Below, one piece after another: positions 34,760 through 44,022 of a stretch of 64,000 nt of DNA. The notes under the pieces are model-generated. The model saw only the letters and a list, made by a program, of their open reading frames with translations, did not search any database and was not told where the DNA came from. Source of the stretch: Fidelibacterota bacterium (lineage in GTDB: Bacteria > Pseudomonadota > Alphaproteobacteria > Rhodospirillales > Rhodospirillaceae); contig CANJRA010000008.1 of NCBI GenBank assembly GCA_947476625.1, positions 1 through 64,000 on the forward strand, given 5' to 3'. Made by a program: the position numbers and the translations under genes. Position 1 is the first letter of the stretch; each line of letters opens with the position of its first letter.

Positions 34760-35254
34760 TTAATGCCTGTGCAAACGGCGGATTTCCTGCCCGGCCGGCA
34801 GAGCGCCAATCATGGCGGAGAGGTTTAGCCCCGTGACCGGATGCTGCCAATCCGGCGCAATGTCTTGTAATGGCAACAGCACAAAGGCTCTTTCGTGCAG
34901 CCGTGGATGGGGCAGGAGCGGCGCACCCTCCACTTGCACGAGATTGCCATAGACCAGAAGGTCGAGATCGAGTTCCCGGGGTGCATTCACGACGCTTCGC
35001 GCGCGTCCGAATGCGGCTTCAGCTTCATGCAGAAGGTTTAGCAACGCCGCCGGACTTAGCGTCGTCGAAACCTCAGCTACTCCATTGATAAACCATGGCT
35101 GATCCGATATCGGAACTGGTGCTGTTTCGTACCAGGGCGAAAGCGCAGTGAGCGTTACACCTTTACCCTGCAGATACACCAGCGCGGCCTCGCAGGTGGC
35201 CAAGGGACTGCCTGAATTGCTTGGGAGATTGCTCCCCATACTTATAAGGATCAT
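34760..35254 (-). CDS. folK: 2-amino-4-hydroxy-6-hydroxymethyldihydropteridine pyrophosphokinase
   Basis: 164 residues. It transfers pyrophosphate to hydroxymethyldihydropterin in folate synthesis. The family landmarks are the SMGSNLPS start, SPWYETAPVPISDQPWFINGV, FGRARSVVNAPRELDLDLLVYG with the metal-binding Asp pair, and LPHPRLHERAFVLLPL. It is divergent from the uracil-DNA glycosylase gene across a very AT-rich 91-bp gap. Confidence 0.95.
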   Translation of the reverse strand: MILISMGSNLPSNSGSPLATCEAALVYLQGKGVTLTALSPWYETAPVPISDQPWFINGVAEVSTTLSPAALLNLLHEAEAAFGRARSVVNAPRELDLDLLVYGNLVQVEGAPLLPHPRLHERAFVLLPLQDIAPDWQHPVTGLNLSAMIGALPAGQEIRRLHRH

Positions 35255-35345
35255 ACTCGATTCATAAAGCTAATATTTGTATTTAAATACGACTTGTATT
35301 TCATTGTTATATTTTAACTTATAGCCTCAAATCCATCCCTGATCC
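35255..35345. promoter_or_regulatory. AT-rich divergent promoter region (folK / UDG)
   Basis: This 91-bp gap is far richer in A and T than its surroundings (for example ATTTGTATTTAAATAC). It contains several TATATT/TATAAT-like hexamers on both strands and must hold the promoters for the two divergent genes. No specific operator was recognised. Confidence 0.45.
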
Positions 35346-36002
35346 ATGCGTAAAACTTCCCAAAAACCCGATTTCCAGGGACCTCCCAAGGACTGCGAGC
35401 TGTGCCCTCGCCTCGTGGATTTTCGCACCGCCAACCAACGCCAATTCCCGGATTGGCACAATGGCGCTGTGCCGGCCTTTGGGCCACTAGATGCCAGCCT
35501 CCTAGTCGTCGGCCTAGCCCCAGGCCTGCGCGGGGCCAATCGCACGGGGCGGCCTTTCACAGGCGATTACGCGGGTGGGCTCCTTTATCCAAGTTTACTG
35601 AAATACGGCCGCGCTCGGGGGACATATAAGGCCGAATTCGACGATGGCCTTGAACTCGTGGACTGCCGCATTACCAATGCCGTTCGTTGTGTTCCCCCGG
35701 CCAACAAACCAACGCCGCTTGAGCAGAAAACCTGCCAAAGCACCTTTCTCATCCCCGAAATCGCAGCCATGCCCAGGCTTCGGTCGATATTGGTGCTGGG
35801 CAGAATTGCACATGACGCGGTTATGGCGACGCTTGGCTTACGAAAGTCGGCCTACCCTTTCGCCCATGCCGCGACCCATAATTTGGACGGAAAACTATCT
35901 ATTACTGACAGTTACCATTGTTCGCGTTACAACCTAAACACGGGTCGCCTAACAGCCCCAATGTTCCACGCGGCCCTCGAAAGGGCCCTCTCTGCAACCT
36001 GA
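35346..36002 (+). CDS. Family-5 (UDGb type) uracil-DNA glycosylase
   Basis: 218 residues. The active-site segment GLAPGLRGANRTGRPFTGD (56-74) and the late SYHCSRYNLNTG (His191) are characteristic of family 5 UDGs, which remove uracil and other deaminated bases. Four cysteines suited to an iron-sulfur cluster are present (17, 20, 115, 130: CELC, VRCVPPANKP, KTC). Family 5 enzymes are better known in archaea and thermophiles but occur in alphaproteobacteria. It is followed closely by a GNAT gene. Confidence 0.88.
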   Translation: MRKTSQKPDFQGPPKDCELCPRLVDFRTANQRQFPDWHNGAVPAFGPLDASLLVVGLAPGLRGANRTGRPFTGDYAGGLLYPSLLKYGRARGTYKAEFDDGLELVDCRITNAVRCVPPANKPTPLEQKTCQSTFLIPEIAAMPRLRSILVLGRIAHDAVMATLGLRKSAYPFAHAATHNLDGKLSITDSYHCSRYNLNTGRLTAPMFHAALERALSAT

Positions 36003-36024
36003 AGTCTGCCTTATTCGGTTATCT

Positions 36025-36807
36025 ATGGATCGTTCAACTGTCTTAAAAGCCTTCGAAACCAACCTTTGGGACAGGGCTTCATTCCTGGTGAAGGCGCGTA
36101 AAGAGGCCGAAGTACAGAATACCTCTGATTTGCTGGTCGTGGATTCCGGTCTGCCGTGCAAAGCCCTCAACGTCATCGGCCGATCGACCCTGCATCCGCG
36201 CTTCGCCCTCGATCGGATTGAAGCGGCCATCAAACGGTTTCGAGTCAAGTCATCCCCCTTCGTCTGGGTTCTGACGCCGCAGTTCGGTCACGGCGCCATG
36301 GAGCCCACCTTGAAAGACCTCGGGCTTAAGTGCCCCGAGGAAGAATGGATTATGGATATGCCGCTCGATACCGGTGCCGTGCACGGCAACATGCCGGCGG
36401 GACTAACGATCAAGCAGGTCACCTTGACCGAGCAGGTCGAACAGTTCGCGGAAGTACTCGCCAACGCGGCGACGCCGCCGGATGAACACCTTAAAACCTT
36501 CTTCGCCGACACCAAGGAAGCCGCGACCACGCCCTCGCCGCTGAAACTCTATGTCGGGTACGTCAACAACGAGCCGGTGGCGGTATTAGAGACTTTCAAC
36601 GCGCACGGCATCCTCAACTTTTATTCGATGGCCTCACTCGCGAGCGTGCGCGGTAAGGGCTATGCAGGCGCGCTTTTGCTCAATGCGCTTAAAGAAGCAA
36701 AAAAGGCCAGCCTACGCCTGGCCGGCCTGCAAACACCTGAATCGGGCCGCGCGTTATATGAGCGCATCGGATTCAAGCCAGTCGGCCGGATCGCGGCTTA
36801 CTCTTAA
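36025..36807 (+). CDS. GNAT-family N-acetyltransferase
   Basis: 260 residues. The C-terminal half has the acetyl-CoA-binding motif A (ASVRGKGYAGALLLNALKEA) and the following LYERIGFKPVGRIAAY, typical of GNAT. The N-terminal half (MDRSTVLKAFETNLWDRASF) resembles a second, degenerate GNAT-like domain. Substrate unknown. It begins 22 bases after the glycosylase gene and may share its transcript. Confidence 0.82.
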   Translation: MDRSTVLKAFETNLWDRASFLVKARKEAEVQNTSDLLVVDSGLPCKALNVIGRSTLHPRFALDRIEAAIKRFRVKSSPFVWVLTPQFGHGAMEPTLKDLGLKCPEEEWIMDMPLDTGAVHGNMPAGLTIKQVTLTEQVEQFAEVLANAATPPDEHLKTFFADTKEAATTPSPLKLYVGYVNNEPVAVLETFNAHGILNFYSMASLASVRGKGYAGALLLNALKEAKKASLRLAGLQTPESGRALYERIGFKPVGRIAAYS

Positions 36808-36834
36808 AGAGCCGCCGCGACCCGCACACGCATT

Positions 36835-37398
36835 TTACTTTTCCGACAATGCCTGATCGACAGCGGCTTTGACTTCCGGCGCATCCGGAACTGTACGCGT
36901 CGCGAATGACGCTACAAGCTCGCCCTTGGCGTTGATCAGATACTTATGAAAATTCCATTTTGGCGCTTTGTCTTCGCCCAAGGTTTCAGCCGCCCATTTG
37001 TAGAACGGGTGGGCATCGTCACCTTTTACCGAGACCTTTGACGCCAACGGAAAGTCGATGTCGTACTTTCCTTCGCAGAACTTCTTGATTTCCTCATTGG
37101 TGCCCGGCTCCTGGGCACCAAAATTGTTGGCGGGCACCCCGAGAACTACCAGCCCCTTGCCCTTGTATTCTTTGTACATGTGCTCGAGACCTTCATATTG
37201 CGGCGTGAAGCCACAGAAGGAAGCAGTGTTCACCACGAGAACGGCTTTGCCCTTATACTTTGACAGCGGCAATTGGCCGCCATCGATGTTCTCAAAGCTG
37301 AAGTCGTAAGCGTTTTTCGCCATGGCGGAACCTCCTACAAGCAAGCTCGCCGCGACAACAGCCGCGCCGACAGCTTTTAAAAATGACGTTTTAACCAT
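36835..37398 (-). CDS. Exported glutathione-peroxidase-family protein
   Basis: 187 residues from ATG 37398, with a strong GGAGG site inside the end of the upstream gene. An N-terminal signal peptide ends AMA-KNAYDF, so the protein is probably periplasmic. The peroxidatic Cys62 is in NTASFCGFTPQ and PKWNFHKYLI supplies Trp/Asn of the tetrad, but the usual NQFG glutamine is Asn (PANNFGAQEPG). It is probably a thiol-dependent peroxidase rather than glutathione-specific. The start overlaps the molybdoenzyme stop by eight bases. Confidence 0.85.
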   Translation of the reverse strand: MVKTSFLKAVGAAVVAASLLVGGSAMAKNAYDFSFENIDGGQLPLSKYKGKAVLVVNTASFCGFTPQYEGLEHMYKEYKGKGLVVLGVPANNFGAQEPGTNEEIKKFCEGKYDIDFPLASKVSVKGDDAHPFYKWAAETLGEDKAPKWNFHKYLINAKGELVASFATRTVPDAPEVKAAVDQALSEK

Positions 37399-38056
37399 AA
37401 CGTTCCTCCTTCCAAGGGTTTCCGCGCATGTGATAGCCCCGCGCTTCCCAATACCCGGGTTGATCCCGGTCGAGGAAAGAGATGTGGCGTATCCACTTTG
37501 CACTTTTCCAAAAATAGAGATGAGGCACGACCAAGCGTACGGGACCGCCGTGTTCCCGGTCGAGGGGTCTTCCTTGCCACGTATGCGCGATAAAAACATC
37601 GCCGCGGTCCACATCTTCCAAAAGGATATTCGTCGAATATCCATCGTAACTTTTTACCATCAAGGCCTTGGCCGACGGTAGCGGTTTTACCTGTTCCAGC
37701 AGATGGCGCATGGGCACGCCAATCCAGCTGTTGTCGCAGCGCGACCATGTCGTCACGCAATGGATGTCATTTGCAAAAGTAACCTGGGGCTGATCCATCA
37801 GGGCGCGCCAATCCCACTTCAGGGGACGCTCGACCTGCCCTGCCGCCGATAAAGCCCATTCTTTCTGCGATAAATTGGGTTGGATGCCCAAATCCAACAC
37901 CGGGAAATCCTGGGTAACACGCTGGCCCGGGGGCCGCCGGTCGCGCGTCGCATCGGCCGAAGTGCCGGTTAATGCCCGCCCGTCTCTGGCCCATTGCTCT
38001 TTTGTACGGATCAGCTTGGCGTTCACATCTTCGTGACTACCTTCATCACCGGGCAT
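37391..38056 (-). CDS. Sulfite-oxidase-like molybdopterin protein
   Basis: 221 residues. It is a single oxidoreductase molybdopterin-binding domain, with the molybdenum-ligand Cys100 in FANDIHCVTTWSRCDN and later VKSYDGYSTNILLEDV, GRPLDREHGGPVRLVVP and YFWKSAKWIRHISF. There is no signal peptide and no C-terminal dimerisation domain, so it belongs to the short cytosolic YuiH-like group, not MsrP. Substrate unknown. Coupling to an exported peroxidase gene hints at a redox or oxidative-stress role, which is inference. Confidence 0.85.
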   Translation of the reverse strand: MPGDEGSHEDVNAKLIRTKEQWARDGRALTGTSADATRDRRPPGQRVTQDFPVLDLGIQPNLSQKEWALSAAGQVERPLKWDWRALMDQPQVTFANDIHCVTTWSRCDNSWIGVPMRHLLEQVKPLPSAKALMVKSYDGYSTNILLEDVDRGDVFIAHTWQGRPLDREHGGPVRLVVPHLYFWKSAKWIRHISFLDRDQPGYWEARGYHMRGNPWKEERYG

Positions 38057-38062
38057 AATGCG

Positions 38063-38533
38063 TCAACCTTTTGCGCGCATGACCCGCGCCTGCTCGCGCT
38101 GCCATTCACGCTTCTTGATATCGTCGCGACGGTCGATATGCGTCTTGCCCTTGGCCAAACCGAGCTGAACTTTGGCTTTGCCGCGGTCGTTGAAATAGAG
38201 ACTGAGTGGCACAACCGTCATGCCCTTTCTACCAATCGCCGCCATTAGCCGGTCGATCTCGCGCTTATGCAACAGGAGTTTTCTTTTGCGGCGCTCTTCA
38301 TGCTGGAAGTGACTGGCGCCTTCGTAAGCGGGTATGTGCATGTTGATAAGATACAAAGCGCCATGCTCCACCTGCGCAAAAGCCTCGATCAGCGTGCAAC
38401 GTCCCAACCGCAGAGATTTGACTTCGCTGCCCGTGAGCATGATGCCGGCCTCGAGCGTATCCTCGATGGCATAGTCGTGGCGTGCTTTGCGATTCTGCGC
38501 GACGTTGCCGTGGGAGATGAGCGTCTTTGCCAT
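38063..38533 (-). CDS. smpB: SsrA-binding protein
   Basis: 156 residues. SmpB delivers tmRNA to stalled ribosomes. The fold marks are NRKARHDYAIEDTLEAGIML, TGSEVKSLRLGR, the RKRKLLLHKREIDRL segment and a basic C-terminal tail (REWQREQARVMRAKG). It begins three bases after the dapA stop; dapA-smpB is a common alphaproteobacterial pair. No tmRNA gene was found in the window. Confidence 0.96.
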   Translation of the reverse strand: MAKTLISHGNVAQNRKARHDYAIEDTLEAGIMLTGSEVKSLRLGRCTLIEAFAQVEHGALYLINMHIPAYEGASHFQHEERRKRKLLLHKREIDRLMAAIGRKGMTVVPLSLYFNDRGKAKVQLGLAKGKTHIDRRDDIKKREWQREQARVMRAKG

Positions 38534-38536
38534 AAC

Positions 38537-39412
38537 CTAGTTGAGCAGTCCTGCCGCGCGCATCGCTTCTTCGATCCGCGCCTTGCTCTTGATCTTGAGC
38601 GGCGCAAGCGGCAATCGAACATCGGCCGCGCACTTTCCAAGCAGACTCGCGGCGAATTTCACTGGCGCCGGGTTGGTTTCAACGAACATGGAGTCATGTA
38701 AGGGCGAAAGCACATCGCGCAACCTGAAGGCATCATCGTAAGTTCCGAGGCGCCATGAGTCCTGAAGTTGTGCGCATAGACGCGGCGCGACATTCGCCGT
38801 GACCGAAATGCAGCCTTTGCCGCCTTGCGCCAAAAACGCGACGGCCGTGCCGTCCTCACCCGAGAGCTGGCAGAACTCAGTGCCGACCAATTGCAGCAAC
38901 CTTTGAGGGCGCGCAAGATCGTTGGTCGCATCCTTCACGCCGACAATATTGTCGTGTTCGGCAAGTTTGGCCATGGTTTCGACCGTCATGTCGACGACAC
39001 TGCGCCCCGGGATATTATAAATGATGAGCGGAATATCGACGGCATTGGCGATGGCGAGGTAATGCAGCACTAAGCCTTCCTGAGTCGGCTTGTTGTAGTA
39101 CGGCGTTACGATAAGAGCTCCGCTGGCACCGGCTTTTTTTGCACGCTTGGTGAGCTCGATCGCCTCGGCGGTCGAATTCGAGCCTGTACCGGCAATCACC
39201 GGCACGCGACCGTTGGCGACTTCGACGCACAATTCGATCACGCGGTGGTGTTCGTCATGCGACAAGGTCGGCGATTCACCTGTCGTGCCGCACGGCACAA
39301 GCCCATGGGAGCCCTCAGTGATCTGCCATTCGACGAACTCCTGGAAAGCCAGTTCGTCGATAGTGCTCTTTTTAAAAGGGGTGATCAGGGCGGGAATCGA
39401 ACCGCGAAACAT
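38537..39412 (-). CDS. dapA: 4-hydroxy-tetrahydrodipicolinate synthase
   Basis: 291 residues. It condenses pyruvate with aspartate semialdehyde in lysine and diaminopimelate synthesis. The Schiff-base Lys160 is in [12 protein letters not shown], Tyr132 in IIYNIPGRS, and the GTTGESPTL loop is near residue 42-50. Full length. Confidence 0.96.
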   Translation of the reverse strand: MFRGSIPALITPFKKSTIDELAFQEFVEWQITEGSHGLVPCGTTGESPTLSHDEHHRVIELCVEVANGRVPVIAGTGSNSTAEAIELTKRAKKAGASGALIVTPYYNKPTQEGLVLHYLAIANAVDIPLIIYNIPGRSVVDMTVETMAKLAEHDNIVGVKDATNDLARPQRLLQLVGTEFCQLSGEDGTAVAFLAQGGKGCISVTANVAPRLCAQLQDSWRLGTYDDAFRLRDVLSPLHDSMFVETNPAPVKFAASLLGKCAADVRLPLAPLKIKSKARIEEAMRAAGLLN

Positions 39413-39616
39413 CTTAAGCTCCTAGATTAACGGCAAGCATAGCACGGGCGCGGACATTACCTTTAGGACCCCCTTGCCACAAGGGAGGGTGGAAAGTCCC
39501 GGCAACGGGTAACAACGACTTGAGAGTCAACCGCTTGCCCGGCAAGCCAACACGCCTTAGACAGAGATTATCAACCGCTAGCTGGTCCCCAGCCCAATGA
39601 AGGCATTGCCACTGAT

Positions 39617-41713
39617 ATGACGATGCGTCTGCTCCTTCTGGGCCTGCTGTTAGCCACGCCCGCACACGCTGCCCAGGGCCCCGTAGCCGCAGCCCCCTCG
39701 TCCATTTTACCAACGCCGAAACCATCCATACTGCCGAAGGCCCAGCCAACCAACGCCGCCCCTCGAACCACGCCCACCGCAGTGCCCGCGGTGGTTGTCA
39801 CAGCACCAGCGCCGCCGGTGGCCACGCTGTCCCAACGCGACAAGGAAATTCTCTCCGCGGCAATTAAGGCGGCCGTTAAGCACAATTGGAGCGCCGCACG
39901 CCAAGCCATTGAGCGCACGCGCAACCCGGTGCTGCATAAAATCATCGACTGGGCGTATCTTCGCGAACCCGGTCCACATGCAACGTTCAGCGAACGAACG
40001 TCTTTTATCACCGCCAATCCTTCATGGCCTTCCGGCGTGGAAATACGCCGGCGCGCCGAAGATGTCATCGACGATACGGTTCCGCTGTCAGCCATCGGCG
40101 CCTGGTTCGCGGCGAACCCGCCGCTTTCGACGTCGGGCAAAGTGGCTTACGCGCGCGCTTTACGCAGCCAAGGCAATGCCCAACAAGCCCACGATTTAGC
40201 ACGTGATGCTTGGGTTACCGGCACCTTTAATCAAGACGACGAGCGCGATTTTCTGCGAGAGTTCGACGGTATCCTTACTTCGGATGATCACTGGGCGCGC
40301 ATTGACCGCATTCTTTACGACGAGCAGACCGCCGCCGCCCAACGCTTATTTAGTCGCGTCAGCGCCGACCGCGTTCTCATCGCCAAGGCGCGCATTGCTT
40401 TGATCGGCTCGGCTAAAAATGCCGACGTCCTAGTTGCCGCTGTACCGGACAACTTACAGAATGATCCCGGCCTGCTTTATGATCGCGTGAGTTGGCGGTT
40501 ATCGCGCAATGATGAAGCCGGAGCGCGCGCGCTCGTCCCGCCATACGCCCTAGAAGGGCCACGCCCGGATCTGTGGTGGCGCAAACGCCATGCCATGGCC
40601 AGGGATGCTTTGGCTGAAGGCAATATTACCGAGGCCTATACGCTTGCCAAACATCACGGCAGCATCGATGCCCTCAGCGTTTCGGAGGCGGAATGGTTTG
40701 CGGGCTGGATCGCGCTGCGCTTTCTCAAAGACGGCGAAACGGCACTCGCACATTTCCAGAAAGTATATGATTCCGTTCAGACGCCGCCCAGCCTATCGCG
40801 CGGGGCCTATTGGGTCGGGCGCACGATGGAATACTTGGGACGCCCGGATTTAGCAGCCGAATGGTTTCAACGGGCAGCAACCTACGTAACAACCTATTAC
40901 GGTCAGTTAGCACTCGGACGGATGCAAACCGAAACGCTGCCGCAACTGCCGCAAGATCCCACACCAACAGCAGAAGACCGCGCCGCTTTCAATGCGCGTG
41001 AAGTGACTCAAGCCCTGCGGGCGTTATTGGAAGTGGACGCAAAACCATATCAGCGTGCTTTTGCTCTGGCATTGGCAGATGAGTCCAGCGCCGCTGTCGA
41101 TCGGCACCTCACAGCCGAGTTGGTCAGCCGAACCGCCCGGGCAGATCTCGGCGTCGTGATCGCGCGCCAGGCCGCGCGCGCTAAAATCACTTTGTTGCAG
41201 TATGGCCATCCGACACCGCCGTACACGTATCCCAGTGCGCCGGAGAAAGCTTTGATTCTCGCGATCATGCGTCAGGAGAGTAACTTCGATCCGACCGCAT
41301 TGAGTGCCGTGGGCGCACGCGGGCTCATGCAGTTAATGCCCGCGACCGCGAAGGGTTTGGCTAAGAAAAATAAAATACCCTATGCCGAAAAGCGGCTGAC
41401 GGAGCCGGCTTACAACATGACTCTTGGCGCGACGTTTCTTGATAGTCTCGTTGAGAATTTCGGCGGTTCTTACATATTGGCCGCTGCGGCCTATAACGCC
41501 GGCCCTACCCGGCCACGGCAATGGATCCGCCAATTCGGCGATCCGCGCGATCCCAGTGTCGATGTTATCGATTGGATTGAACAAATTCCCTTCGCTGAAA
41601 CCCGCAGCTATGTTCAGCGCGTGATGGAGAACGTCATGGTTTATCGCGCCCTGCTCTCAGGTTCCAAGCAGATACCAAAGAACCTTGAAGCCGAATTAGT
41701 GCGGCGTCAGTAG
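39617..41713 (+). CDS. Soluble lytic murein transglycosylase (Slt type)
   Basis: 698 residues. Signal peptide (MTMRLLLLGLLLATPAHA), an Ala/Pro-rich linker to about residue 75, a long superhelical U-shaped domain of tetratricopeptide-like helices, and a C-terminal LT domain with catalytic Glu554 in IMRQESNFDP, AVGARGLMQLMPATA and AAAYNAGPTRPRQW. It cleaves glycan strands in the periplasm, forming anhydromuropeptides. A start at the second Met (39623) is equally possible. Confidence 0.94.
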   Translation: MTMRLLLLGLLLATPAHAAQGPVAAAPSSILPTPKPSILPKAQPTNAAPRTTPTAVPAVVVTAPAPPVATLSQRDKEILSAAIKAAVKHNWSAARQAIERTRNPVLHKIIDWAYLREPGPHATFSERTSFITANPSWPSGVEIRRRAEDVIDDTVPLSAIGAWFAANPPLSTSGKVAYARALRSQGNAQQAHDLARDAWVTGTFNQDDERDFLREFDGILTSDDHWARIDRILYDEQTAAAQRLFSRVSADRVLIAKARIALIGSAKNADVLVAAVPDNLQNDPGLLYDRVSWRLSRNDEAGARALVPPYALEGPRPDLWWRKRHAMARDALAEGNITEAYTLAKHHGSIDALSVSEAEWFAGWIALRFLKDGETALAHFQKVYDSVQTPPSLSRGAYWVGRTMEYLGRPDLAAEWFQRAATYVTTYYGQLALGRMQTETLPQLPQDPTPTAEDRAAFNAREVTQALRALLEVDAKPYQRAFALALADESSAAVDRHLTAELVSRTARADLGVVIARQAARAKITLLQYGHPTPPYTYPSAPEKALILAIMRQESNFDPTALSAVGARGLMQLMPATAKGLAKKNKIPYAEKRLTEPAYNMTLGATFLDSLVENFGGSYILAAAAYNAGPTRPRQWIRQFGDPRDPSVDVIDWIEQIPFAETRSYVQRVMENVMVYRALLSGSKQIPKNLEAELVRRQ

Positions 41714-41724
41714 CTCCAAAGAAA

Positions 41725-41749
41725 AAGGGCCGGAAAACAACCGGCCCTT
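41725..41749. terminator. Bidirectional terminator between slt and bactofilin gene
   Basis: A 9-bp perfect stem (AAGGGCCGG / CCGGCCCTT) with an AAAACAA loop, A-rich on the left and followed by CAATTTTG on the right, lies between convergent genes and should act in both directions. Confidence 0.85.
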
Positions 41750-41773
41750 CAATTTTGCTCTTTTGAGAATTGT

Positions 41774-42253
41774 TTAGGTCGCGGCGATAGCAGGCTTCGG
41801 CATTCCGCCGATACGCGACGCGCCAATCATGGGGCGGTCCATCTGCTTTGGTACGTCCACGACAGTCGAAACGGCGGTTTCGGTGATGCGCTTGCAGTGG
41901 CCTTCCATGTAGGCCCCCGGCTCAATGGCCAGGCTTTCGTGTTCAACATCGCCTGACATGCGCGCGGTAGACGCCAGGAAAACGCTCTTGGCACGGATCA
42001 TGCCTTTGACGGCGCCATGCATGCGTACGGTCTGCGCGACAACTTCTCCGACAACCGAGCCTTTGACGCCGACGATCAACGCCTTGCAACGGATATCGCC
42101 GTTCACAACGCCATCGACCTGTATTTCGCCCGCGGAGTTCAGATTGCCTTCGATCGACAAATCGGCGCTGATAATCGACGGAACTGCTTTAACAGCGATT
42201 TCGGCGCGTGCATCCTGCGCTTGTGCGTTGGCGTTGTTATTTTTTGAAAACAT
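41774..42253 (-). CDS. Bactofilin (BacA/CcmA family)
   Basis: 159 residues. The DUF583 beta-helix core runs from SIISADLSIEGNLNSAGEIQ to GDVEHESLAIEPGAYMEG, with the repeating G-x-(V/I)-x-G-(D/E) strands. Flanking segments are disordered and short. Bactofilins polymerise without nucleotide into filaments that localise peptidoglycan enzymes. The start (MFSKNNN) overlaps the M23 peptidase end by 17 bases, the classic bactofilin-peptidase pairing. Confidence 0.92.
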   Translation of the reverse strand: MFSKNNNANAQAQDARAEIAVKAVPSIISADLSIEGNLNSAGEIQVDGVVNGDIRCKALIVGVKGSVVGEVVAQTVRMHGAVKGMIRAKSVFLASTARMSGDVEHESLAIEPGAYMEGHCKRITETAVSTVVDVPKQMDRPMIGASRIGGMPKPAIAAT

Positions 42254-43679
42254 CACTACCGGCCTTTAGGAACTTCAAAGGGTTCACATGCTGACCATTA
42301 TTCAGCACTTCATAGTGAACATGGGGTCCAGAGCAACGACCGCTGCAGCCAAGCTGTCCAAGAGGGGTGCCGCGAATGACCTTATCCCCCACTTGAACGT
42401 TGACCCGCGACAGGTGCCCATAGCGCGTTATTAGCCCCATGCCATGGTCGATCTCAACCACACGACCATAGCTCCCATCCCAACCGGCGTGAACCACTTT
42501 CCCTTCACCCGGACTAACAACCGATGACTTGTAGGTTGCGCCAAGATCAAGCCCAAGATGTTGTGAGATCTGACCGGTGAACGGATCCTTGCGAACACCA
42601 AAACTACTATTGATTGAGAAATTCTTCACCGGCGCATCCAATGGCAGGCGAATCACTAATCCCTGCAAATCCTGCAACCGATCAACATTCGCGCTCAACT
42701 GATTGAGCGATTCTTGCAGGGGTCCGGAATCCTGCGCGGCTTTATCGAGCGGAATAAAAGGCCCGCCTTTTCCGCCCTGATTCTTCTGACGCTTCGACAG
42801 AAGATCGATATCGAGACCCGTCACGCTGAGCGACGCTTCGATATCGGCGATTTTGGTTTCAGTGACTTCCGAGAAACGATGATAGAGCAGAAGTTGATTG
42901 CTCTCCATTTCGCGGATCTGATTTTCGAGTGTGTCGACTTTCTGCGAAAGTCCTTCACGCTCCGAGAGCGCTAAATCTCTTTGCAGGACGACTTGGCGAA
43001 GTTCAAGGCTGTCCGTCGCAATGAAGGGCGTCTTGCTGTGGTGGCCAACAACATCGACCATGGAATCTTCCAGGTCGGACAGTTCGGAAAGGAGATTTTT
43101 ACGTTCGGCGTCAGCATGACCGCGTTCGAGTTTTGTGCGGTTCAAAACCAATTCGACGTCGCCCGTCTCGCCGGTAATGGCCCCAGCCGGATCGATCAGC
43201 GCATCCTTGGCCCGACTTCTAATTTTTGCGACGAGACCCGTTTTCTTGTCGCCCTGGGGATTAAGTTCGGCCGCTTTGTTCTTTAAAAGCTCGGCTTCCC
43301 GGTCCACGAGGGAGAGCGAATGCTTGTAGTTGGTCTCAAGGTCTTTCGTGAGGTCCGCGACACGCTCTTTGTAAATCGACACCTGGGCGAGCAGTTGCTC
43401 GTAGCCAACGCGCGCGTCTTTGATTTCAACATTTTTGGCTTGAATGCGCTCGCTATGATTCATAGCAAGGCCTGAACTGAACAGCGTCCACGTTCCCATC
43501 ACCAAGCTGACGGATACAAGCACCGCCTGGCGATTAGTGGACAGCCGCAGCGTCCGCATGCGTTCGCCTGAGCGAACAATAAGCTGCCGTTCCGGAAAGA
43601 ACCGCTGCAAAAGTTTTTGTGCTCGGTTGAGCCCACGATCCTGCGGGTCAAACTTCGAGTGTTGTTTGCCTGAGAACAC
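42237..43679 (-). CDS. Membrane-anchored M23 metallopeptidase (LytM) with long coiled coil
   Basis: 480 residues from a GTG at 43679 preceded by AGAGGGG; another GTG at 43703 is the alternative. A cytoplasmic basic segment is followed by a TM helix (AVLVSVSLVMGTWTLFSSGL), about 250 residues of coiled-coil-prone sequence, and the M23 domain with HLGLDLGA and HVHYEV zinc motifs intact. Such bactofilin-linked M23 endopeptidases shape the cell by cutting peptidoglycan cross-links. It is transcribed away from pgpA and overlaps the bactofilin gene. Confidence 0.9.
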   Translation of the reverse strand: MFSGKQHSKFDPQDRGLNRAQKLLQRFFPERQLIVRSGERMRTLRLSTNRQAVLVSVSLVMGTWTLFSSGLAMNHSERIQAKNVEIKDARVGYEQLLAQVSIYKERVADLTKDLETNYKHSLSLVDREAELLKNKAAELNPQGDKKTGLVAKIRSRAKDALIDPAGAITGETGDVELVLNRTKLERGHADAERKNLLSELSDLEDSMVDVVGHHSKTPFIATDSLELRQVVLQRDLALSEREGLSQKVDTLENQIREMESNQLLLYHRFSEVTETKIADIEASLSVTGLDIDLLSKRQKNQGGKGGPFIPLDKAAQDSGPLQESLNQLSANVDRLQDLQGLVIRLPLDAPVKNFSINSSFGVRKDPFTGQISQHLGLDLGATYKSSVVSPGEGKVVHAGWDGSYGRVVEIDHGMGLITRYGHLSRVNVQVGDKVIRGTPLGQLGCSGRCSGPHVHYEVLNNGQHVNPLKFLKAGSDVFKK

Positions 43680-44022
43680 GCCGTCCCCTCTTACTGATGA
43701 CACTGTTCAGTAGCGACCCAGGGTTTTTTATTATTATTCCTCTGGGGTTGGCACTTAACATTTCCCTTGAAGCCCATTTGAGTAAGGGCGGCTTCGCGTT
43801 ATTTTTGCGGTGCAGCATTCTTTCGAATAAGCAACACCACTACGCCTGGGGAAAAGCCAGTAACCAGCTTTATCCTGCCGATTCTACCCGGGAATATCAA
43901 AGAGAAAGTAAAACTGCCAAAAAATGTTTGAAATCAATGGCATAAAAAACACCTAAAGGGCTTTTCTCGTGGTCTGACAATACCTTAAGGTAGGCCTCCA
44001 ACGACCCCACGACCGGTTACAA
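43680..44022. other. Divergent intergenic region, M23 peptidase / pgpA
   Basis: 343 bases with lower GC than the flanking genes and no convincing gene. A plus-strand open frame (43697-43945) has no ribosome site, no homology I recognise and poor codon use. The region must contain the promoters for the leftward M23-bactofilin operon and the rightward pgpA-pncC pair. Confidence 0.6.

Noticed and set aside
38534-39616. tmRNA or RNase P RNA near smpB/dapA
   Set aside because: The gap 39413-39616 has a GGAAAGTCC-like string that recalls RNase P RNA, but no other conserved elements or tRNA-like ends; smpB and dapA are directly adjacent.
43697-43945. 82-residue plus-strand open frame in the M23/pgpA gap
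   Set aside because: Starts inside the M23 gene's 5' end, has no ribosome site and a random-looking sequence. It probably lies over promoters.
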